This document shows, piece by piece, positions 37,182 through 43,358 of a DNA stretch of 43,358 bases. A program made the translations under genes and the position numbers. The notes beneath the pieces were generated by a model. That model was given only the letters and a program-made list of their open reading frames with translations. It ran no database searches and was not told the origin of the DNA. This DNA is from a bacterium. GTDB taxonomy: Bacteria > Patescibacteriota > Microgenomatia > JAADGY01. The stretch spans positions 1 to 43,358 of the forward strand of contig JALVIH010000003.1 in the NCBI GenBank assembly GCA_027028625.1, in the 5' to 3' direction. Every line of letters starts with the position of its first letter. Position 1 is the first letter of the stretch.

Positions 37182-38314
37182 TTTTGGTGATAGCCAGTTA
37201 ACTTTTGGTGAGAACAAGCCAAAGTGTTGGTAGCTAAAGCGGCCATTAGAGAAAGCTCCCCACCAGCTATGGCGGTGGTTAATACCTCTGCCAAGATGGC
37301 TGAGCGTCGGCCCCGATAGCTTTTCTTGGCTCCGGCCAGGACTAACTCGATCGCCTCCTTTTGAGTTGGTAGTTGGGTTCCTCCACCAACGCTGCCAATG
37401 TTGAGGCTAGGAAGAAAAAGGGAGAGGTAGAGGTCTTTATTTCTTTTTTCCATAACCAAGATAGCCTGACTATTATCAGCAATATGGGCCAGATCCTGGC
37501 CGGTAGCTAGGTAGAAAGCAGCCAAGACATTAGCAATATGGGCATTAAAACTTACTCCACCAACTAAAGCTGTTCCATACCAAATTTTTTGTTGGTAAGT
37601 AGCCAAAAGATCATCAAGGTTGGTTTTTAAGACGGTATGAATTATTGAGGAAGGAATAATAGCTTCCAACCATACTTGAAATCCGCGGCCAAAAAAGAGA
37701 TTGACGAAAGAAAACTTTTTATCCGGGCAAAAATTGGCCGAGATAGTGGTTAACTTTAAACCTAGTTCTGTCTCGATGATGTCAGCTAAGGCGGTGGTGG
37801 CATAAGTGGTCATATTCATTCCCATCGCCTCGTCGGTATCAAAACGAAAGCGGACAAAAAGGTAACGGCCAAGAACTTGAGTTTGAATCTTTAGAAGATG
37901 GGTATGTTGGCTTAACCTTTTCAGGCGGCGGACAAACTTAGGTTGGAGCTCAGTTTTTATCTTCTCAGCAGCCCTAAAAGCAGACTTTAAGTCAGGGGCA
38001 ACGAAAACAGGCCCTCGGGTCATCCCCACATATTGGCTGACGATTTGGAGGCTTTTAGCTTGCCTTAGGGCTTTTAATCCTCGGTTAACGCTAGCCACCA
38101 AGGCCCCCTCAGTAGTAGCTAAGGGGACGATAAATTTTCCTTTCCCCTTAATTTCTATAGGCCCAGCTAGGCCAAGGGGAACTTGGGTAGCCCCAACCAT
38201 ATTCTCGATATTTTTACCTTGCCATTCTGGACCAAGAATAGTCTGAGAAATTTCTTTAGGTTGGAAGGGCAAAGGGGGAAGGTGATGATTTTTCTTTTTT
38301 AAAACCATAGGCAA
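37178..38314 (-). CDS. hmgA: Hydroxymethylglutaryl-CoA reductase, class I-like
   Basis: ENMVGATQVPLGLAGPIEI, VPLATTEGALVASVNRG, DTDEAMGMNMTTYAT, GGVSFNAHIANVLAAFYLATGQD. Confidence 0.95.
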   Translation of the reverse strand: MPMVLKKKNHHLPPLPFQPKEISQTILGPEWQGKNIENMVGATQVPLGLAGPIEIKGKGKFIVPLATTEGALVASVNRGLKALRQAKSLQIVSQYVGMTRGPVFVAPDLKSAFRAAEKIKTELQPKFVRRLKRLSQHTHLLKIQTQVLGRYLFVRFRFDTDEAMGMNMTTYATTALADIIETELGLKLTTISANFCPDKKFSFVNLFFGRGFQVWLEAIIPSSIIHTVLKTNLDDLLATYQQKIWYGTALVGGVSFNAHIANVLAAFYLATGQDLAHIADNSQAILVMEKRNKDLYLSLFLPSLNIGSVGGGTQLPTQKEAIELVLAGAKKSYRGRRSAILAEVLTTAIAGGELSLMAALATNTLACSHQKLTGYHQK

Positions 38315-38904
38315 AGAAACTGTTTAAATGAATAAAACCAAGAGAAAGTAAGAAAAAGGATTAGCCAACTTAAAAGTGGTCTTTGGTTGTTAATGATTCT
38401 CAGCCAGAGATAAAAAATGAGGGTTTGAAGAAGAAAAAGAAAGATGGTGAAACTTAAAAAAGAGAAGTCTGTTAGGGCTAGATTAATCCCTCGAAGGCGC
38501 ACCCAGACTGAACGGAGCAGCAACCACAAGGCAGGTAATGGGAGAAAATAGATTAAACTAAAAATTTGTTTCCATTCCCTAGGATAAAGAAGGGCAATAA
38601 GGCTTACTCCAGCTGTTAGGAGGAGAATTATCCAGGCCAGCTCTTGCCAGATTAGTAGCCGCCGCCACAAACCAATTGGTTGAGGATGGATGATTAGTTC
38701 GGCTAACCAAAGAAGAAGGAGAGTAAATCCTATAATTAATCCACCCCCAACCAAGGTTGTTCTTTGTAAAAGGCGGTTAATAGTTAAAAAAGGATGGAGC
38801 CAGAAGCCGGCCAGGACTGAGGTAACTTTTAGGCTGTTTGCCTCAATTTTTTGGAGAAGAGTGTTCCCATCCAGAACCAGTCTTTTTTTAATTGTTAGTG
38901 GCAT
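38299..38904 (-). CDS. Uncharacterised polytopic membrane protein
   Basis: Several TM helices; overlaps HMGR start. Confidence 0.65.
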   Translation of the reverse strand: MPLTIKKRLVLDGNTLLQKIEANSLKVTSVLAGFWLHPFLTINRLLQRTTLVGGGLIIGFTLLLLWLAELIIHPQPIGLWRRLLIWQELAWIILLLTAGVSLIALLYPREWKQIFSLIYFLPLPALWLLLRSVWVRLRGINLALTDFSFLSFTIFLFLLQTLIFYLWLRIINNQRPLLSWLILFLTFSWFYSFKQFLCLWF

Positions 38905-39068
38905 AACGGTTGGCGGAAATAAGCCTGCCAGTTAAGTTGGAGGAATTGGTTAAGAACTAGGAAAATAAAACTTAAGATAAAGGAAATGAGGAGGAGTTTT
39001 AATCCGCCATTAAGGCCGGCCACCTCAGTTAACCACCAGCTTTCTAGTGTTTTGTCTAGTTTGTCCAT
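38895..39068 (-). CDS. Small single-TM protein (57 aa), not in ORF track
   Basis: MDKLDKTLESWWLTEVAGLNGGLKLLLISFILSFIFLVLNQFLQLNWQAYFRQPLCH*; stop overlaps next start. Confidence 0.5.
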   Translation of the reverse strand: MDKLDKTLESWWLTEVAGLNGGLKLLLISFILSFIFLVLNQFLQLNWQAYFRQPLCH

Positions 39069-39119
39069 CCATAAATATAGTCCGGTTGAGAACCCAAAAT
39101 CATTCGCTGTTTGGGACCG

Positions 39120-39580
39120 GAACTCAGTTTATCTGGAACTAAGAACTCAGCAGAAATTCCAATTATCAAATTCCAAGTATCCAAACAAACTCCAAATCCC
39201 AATAACCAATGATCAAGCCATTGTTTTTCGAGTCATTCTGAGCCCCGCGAAGAATCTAGCCGAAGGCGCATGGAATGGGGCTAGGAACTAGGTTGGAAAA
39301 CAATTAATAACTGTAGTGAGAGTTTAGAAGAAACCTGAGTGCCAGCGACTTTGCGCTCGCTCCGCTCGCTAGATCCTTCGTCGCCATGGCTCCTCAGGAT
39401 GACTCCTCGGGCGGTTCTTTACTTTACGAACTTTATGAACTTTATGGACTTTCTAACTTTACAAACTAAGTTCTGAGTTCTAGGTTCATCACACTCCCGA
39501 AGAGTGATAAAACACACTTCGGGAGAGTGATTTATTCCGAGTTCTAAGTTCCAAACTCTAAGTTCTGATTACCCGATTGT
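39120..39580. repeat. Intergenic repeat island D
   Basis: Palindromic element with centre type 2 (39232-39403) and hairpin repeat (39488-39537). Confidence 0.8.
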
Positions 39581-39597
39581 AGTATACTTAACTTAGG

Positions 39598-39921
39598 ATG
39601 GAAGTAAGAAAGGTGGTAAAGTATATTACTATAGGGTTAGGCAGTTTAATTGGGATAGCTATTTTGGTTTTAACAGTAGTTAATGTTCGTCAGTATCAGC
39701 AACGGACGACATCAGCCCACCCCATTGATTGTTACCTTAATTGGTGTGAGGGGAGAGTGGTTAAAGAAGGTAAAGGTTATGTCATTGAGTTCTCCCAACC
39801 CCTTTCTAGAAGATATCCCCTTAAAGAATTTTCTTATGATATTTCCTCTCTTGAAGGAAAGGTGATTAAAGTTAAGGGGGTAGTAAAAGACAATTATTTT
39901 TATCTGACATCAGTAAAATAA
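39598..39921 (+). CDS. Uncharacterised membrane-anchored protein
   Basis: N-terminal TM (YITIGLGSLIGIAILVLTVV); first gene of rnhA-uppS unit. Confidence 0.6.
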   Translation: MEVRKVVKYITIGLGSLIGIAILVLTVVNVRQYQQRTTSAHPIDCYLNWCEGRVVKEGKGYVIEFSQPLSRRYPLKEFSYDISSLEGKVIKVKGVVKDNYFYLTSVK

Positions 39922-39925
39922 CTCG

Positions 39926-40354
39926 ATGAGTAGTTACCTGATTGTTTCTGATGGTGGTTCTCGTGGTAATCCAGGACCGGCTGCTTCAGCTTTTGTAGTT
40001 TTTCAAGATGGCAAACAAAATTTTATGGCCGGTTTTTATTGGGGGAGAAAGACTAATAATCAAGCTGAATATCTGGCCCTAATTATGGCTCTAGAGTGGT
40101 TAAAGAAAGAAGATCTTTCTCTTGAAGATGAGATTACTTTTCGTTCTGACTCGGAGCTGATGATAAAACAGCTAAAAGGGGAGTATAAAGTTAAATCTCC
40201 TCAAATAAGGATTCTTTTTGAAAAAAGCCGACAGCTTCTTCAGAGTCTTTCCGAAAGAGGTGTTTCTTTTAGGTTGGAACATAAACTCCGTCAACATACT
40301 CATTCGGCTGACTCTCTTTTAAATAAGATTTTGGATATGGTTTCCCAAAAATGA
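39926..40354 (+). CDS. Ribonuclease HI family protein
   Basis: VSDGGSRGNPGPAASAFVV, NNQAEYLALIMALEWL, SDSELMIKQLKGEYKVK. Confidence 0.9.
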   Translation: MSSYLIVSDGGSRGNPGPAASAFVVFQDGKQNFMAGFYWGRKTNNQAEYLALIMALEWLKKEDLSLEDEITFRSDSELMIKQLKGEYKVKSPQIRILFEKSRQLLQSLSERGVSFRLEHKLRQHTHSADSLLNKILDMVSQK

Positions 40355-41076
40355 AGCCAAACTTTCCCAAACACATTGCTATTATTATGGATGGTAACCG
40401 CCGCTGGGCTAGGCGTCATGGCCTGAGTGTTTTGTCGGGACATAAACAAGCAGCGGAAAAAACTATCGAACCCATCGTTGACCGCTTGGCTAAGATTGGT
40501 ATTCCTTATGTTACTCTCTGGGCTTTTTCTACTGAAAATTGGAGGCGCGACCCCCAAGAAGTTAAGGGGTTAATTGAGATCTTCCGCCAAGGAATTAAAA
40601 ACCAAGGCGACCACTTTCTCCAGCAAGGTTATCGTTTACGGGTTATAGGGGACTATAAAGCCTTTCCACAAGATATAGTTAAGCTAATAGATTATTATCA
40701 ACAAGCCTCGGCTAAAAATAAACGGTTGACGGTTATTTTTGCTCTGAATTATGGTGGTCGAGATGAAATTCTTCGAGCCATAGGCAGGATTTATCGAGAG
40801 AATCCTCATTTTTTTACAAAGATAGAGAAGGCAGATTGGCAAGAAAGAAAAAAGTTGGCTCTTCAGTTGGCCGAGTATTTAGACACTCGAGGACTGCCCG
40901 ATCCAGATATGATTATCCGCACCGGTGGGGAAAAACGCCTTTCAGGCTACCTTCTCTGGCAGATGGAGTATGCCGAGTTGTTTTTTACCCCTACTCTCTG
41001 GCCTGATTTTGGGCCTGAAGAGCTGGATAAGCTTATTCAGGAGTTTCTCCATCGTCAGCGCCGTTTTGGTAAGTAA
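40351..41076 (+). CDS. uppS: Isoprenyl transferase / undecaprenyl diphosphate synthase
   Basis: HIAIIMDGNRRWARRHGL, TLWAFSTENWRR, DPDMIIRTGGEKRLSGYLLWQMEYAELFF. Confidence 0.96.
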   Translation: MKPNFPKHIAIIMDGNRRWARRHGLSVLSGHKQAAEKTIEPIVDRLAKIGIPYVTLWAFSTENWRRDPQEVKGLIEIFRQGIKNQGDHFLQQGYRLRVIGDYKAFPQDIVKLIDYYQQASAKNKRLTVIFALNYGGRDEILRAIGRIYRENPHFFTKIEKADWQERKKLALQLAEYLDTRGLPDPDMIIRTGGEKRLSGYLLWQMEYAELFFTPTLWPDFGPEELDKLIQEFLHRQRRFGK

Positions 41077-41108
41077 TTTTTTATCTTATCTCTAATATAT
41101 AATGAGCT

Positions 41109-41654
41109 ATGAAGATTCTCTTTGTTGGTTTGGGAAATCCAGAGGAGAAGTATCTCTTAACTCGGCATAATGCTGGTCGCCGTTGGGTTGAGTTTTGGGG
41201 AGATAGGTTACAAGGAAAATGGCAGAAGAGAGAGAAACTTTTTAGTGTTGTTTTGGAGTCCAATGAAACTATCTTTTCTTACCCCCTTCTTTATATGAAT
41301 GAATCCGGTCGGGCAGTCAAGAAATTGTTAGATTGGTACCATCTACCCCCAACCCAATTATGTTTGGTCCACGATGAGTTGGATCTGCCTCTAGGAAGTT
41401 GGAAACTCAGTTTCGGCAAAGGCTCTCCCCTCCATAAAGGAGTTGCTTCAGTGGAGGAAAATCTTGGGGGAGGGAGTTTTTGGCGACTGCGTTTAGGTAT
41501 AGATAATCGGCCATCTAATCAGCGGATGCCGGGAATAAAATATGTTCTCCAAAAGTTTTCACCAAGAGAAGATGATATTTTCTCCAAGCTCGTTCACACT
41601 TTAGCCCCAACAGAGATTATTAAGGTGATGACCAGTAAGGCTAATAAATCCTAA
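41109..41654 (+). CDS. pth: Peptidyl-tRNA hydrolase
   Basis: FVGLGNPEEKYLLTRHNAGRRWVE, MNESGRAVKKLL, LVHDELDLPLG. Confidence 0.94.
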   Translation: MKILFVGLGNPEEKYLLTRHNAGRRWVEFWGDRLQGKWQKREKLFSVVLESNETIFSYPLLYMNESGRAVKKLLDWYHLPPTQLCLVHDELDLPLGSWKLSFGKGSPLHKGVASVEENLGGGSFWRLRLGIDNRPSNQRMPGIKYVLQKFSPREDDIFSKLVHTLAPTEIIKVMTSKANKS

Positions 41655-42060
41655 ATCCTAAACTCTAATATCTAAACCCCGAAAGAAATTTCATTCTTTA
41701 CGGGGCAGGCAATAATCAAAATCCTAACGATTTAAATTCAAAACACTTGGAACATTGGTTATTGGAATTTGGTACTTGGAGTTTAGTATTGTGTCATCCT
41801 GAGGAGCTGGGGCGACGAAGGATCTAGCGAAGCGCAAAGAACTTAGCTCCCAAACTTGAGTAGACAACCATGCGCCTATCGGCTAGATCCCGACAAGTCG
41901 GGATGACACAAAGGACAAAGTTTTGGATTTAGATCATTAGGATTTCGAATTTGTTTAGGACCTGCCTGCCGGCAGGCAGGTTTGGGATTTAGAATTTAGT
42001 GCTTTCTTACCGAGTTCCAAGTTCCGATTACCTAGCTCCTAGTTCCAATCTCCTCTCGGC
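41655..42060. repeat. Intergenic repeat island E
   Basis: Palindromic element centre type 1 (41793-41907); CCCCGAAAGAAATTTCATTCTTTACGGGG hairpin; CCTGCCTGCCGGCAGGCAGG. Confidence 0.8.
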
Positions 42061-42090
42061 TGCTGGAGAGGAGATGAGTTATACTAAGTT

Positions 42091-42423
42091 ATGCAACAGA
42101 AGATTAGTTTTCAGGATTTTAAGCAACTGGAGTTGCGAGTGGCTCGGGTGGTGGAGGTCCGCCCTCTCGAGGGAAGTGAGAAATTGTATCTTATCACCCT
42201 TGACCTTGGTCAAGAACGCTGCCAAGTAGTAGCTGGCTTGAGACCTTATTACTCAGTTGATGAACTAGTAGGCAAAGAGGTGATTTTGGTGGCTAATTTA
42301 GAGGAGAAAGAAATTTTTGGCCACCTTTCTCAAGGAATGTTATTAGCCGCTGACGATGGCCAAGGAAAGGTTAGTTTGTTGGTTCCTGATAAACCAATTA
42401 AAGAAGGAGCCAGGATAAGGTAA
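42091..42423 (+). CDS. Stand-alone tRNA-binding domain (MetRS beta / EMAP-like)
   Basis: [34 protein letters not shown]...VAGLRPYY...[29 protein letters not shown]. Confidence 0.9.
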   Translation: MQQKISFQDFKQLELRVARVVEVRPLEGSEKLYLITLDLGQERCQVVAGLRPYYSVDELVGKEVILVANLEEKEIFGHLSQGMLLAADDGQGKVSLLVPDKPIKEGARIR

Positions 42424-43358
42424 TGCGGTTCAAAAAAACAATAAAAACCAAGATTAATCCTCTTAAGTTAGTTATCTGGCTGATAATAATTCTTTTTTTA
42501 GTTCTCCCCTTAATAGCCAACCATTCACCCCAACAGTCCACCCAAACCATTAACTTAAGCCAAGCTTTAGAAAAAATTAAGGCTGGCCAGATAACAAAGG
42601 TAGAGGTTGTTGGCAATACTCTTTTACTAGAAGACAAGAGTAATCAAAAATACAAAGCCTATAAAGAAGACAATGAATCAATAATTGAGTTGCTCAAGTC
42701 TGTTAATGTCTCCCCCGATCAGGTAAATCTGAAGGTTGTCAGTACCTCGACCAGCCAATTAGTTCAAGATGCCCTTCTCAACTTTATTCTGCCCACCCTG
42801 GCGATTTTCTTTCTCTTTTATTGGATGTTGAGACAGAGTAAGGGGGTTCAGCAGTCTCTCTTTTCTTTTGGCAAATCCCGAGCGAAGATCTTTGCTAAAG
42901 GGAAACAAAATGTTACTTTTAAGGATGTGGCTGGGGTTGATGAAGCCAAAAGAGAGTTGGAAGAGGTGGTAGATTTTTTGAAGCACCCTAAGAAGTATCG
43001 GAAATTAGGAGCTCGGACGCCTAAAGGAGTCCTCTTAGTTGGTCCTCCAGGAGTAGGCAAAACCCTTTTGGCTAAGGCAGTGGCTGGAGAAGCTGGAGTG
43101 CCTTTCTTCTCGATGGCCGGAAGTGAGTTTATGGAAATGTTGGTGGGAATTGGGGCTGCTCGGGTTCGAGATTTATTTTCGACAGCCAAGAAGCATGCTC
43201 CAGCCATTATTTTCATCGACGAAATAGATGCTATCGGCCGTCAGCGAGGGTTAGGAATAACCTCAGGCCATGATGAGAGGGAACAAACCTTGAATCAGAT
43301 TTTGGTCGAGATGGATGGTTTTACTCCTAATGATAATGTAGTAGTAATCGCTGCTACT
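42423..43358 (+). CDS. ftsH: ATP-dependent zinc metalloprotease FtsH, truncated at window end
   Basis: [10 protein letters not shown]..., two TM regions, [72 protein letters not shown]. Confidence 0.95.
   Translation, partial: MRFKKTIKTKINPLKLVIWLIIILFLVLPLIANHSPQQSTQTINLSQALEKIKAGQITKVEVVGNTLLLEDKSNQKYKAYKEDNESIIELLKSVNVSPDQVNLKVVSTSTSQLVQDALLNFILPTLAIFFLFYWMLRQSKGVQQSLFSFGKSRAKIFAKGKQNVTFKDVAGVDEAKRELEEVVDFLKHPKKYRKLGARTPKGVLLVGPPGVGKTLLAKAVAGEAGVPFFSMAGSEFMEMLVGIGAARVRDLFSTAKKHAPAIIFIDEIDAIGRQRGLGITSGHDEREQTLNQILVEMDGFTPNDNVVVIAAT

Noticed and set aside
1-43358. UGA recoding (as in some CPR lineages)
   Set aside because: Confident genes read through without in-frame TGA and several end at TGA; standard code 11 is adequate.
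1-43358. tRNA or rRNA genes
   Set aside because: No cloverleaf with a GGTTCRANYC arm or rRNA core noticed by eye in the gaps; tRNAscan would be decisive.

Overview
The window reads as gene-dense bacterial chromosome, probably from a Patescibacteria/CPR-type organism (inferred from gene content: DUF4012 protein, VirB2/TrbC-like pilins, long NDK variant, split MetRS, dnaA-dnaN locus). Standard code 11 fits. Housekeeping genes: lysS, rpoD, hsp20, ndk, dnaG, mutM, secA, ychF, dnaN, dnaA, metG, rnhA-like, uppS, pth, ftsH. Most notable: (1) a compact cobalamin-riboswitch-like leader (about 21171-21330) with a predicted SD-sequestering hairpin, upstream of an uncharacterised protein and then idi2, an mvaD-like gene and an isopentenyl phosphate kinase; (2) a separate operon encoding HMG-CoA reductase, archaeal-type HMG-CoA synthase, archaeal-type thiolase and a DUF35 Zn-ribbon/OB protein, which resembles the archaeal thiolase/HMGCS/DUF35 complex; (3) intergenic islands containing several families of palindromic repeats, including a ~115-bp element with a conserved non-palindromic centre; (4) about 14 genes with a -10-like hexamer only 5-9 nt before the start codon, suggesting widespread leaderless transcription; (5) an identical ~38-bp promoter block directly abutting two unrelated genes (metG and a VirD4/TraG-like ATPase); (6) a candidate oriC with four closely spaced DnaA boxes. 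All assignments come from reading the sequence; no database search was run.
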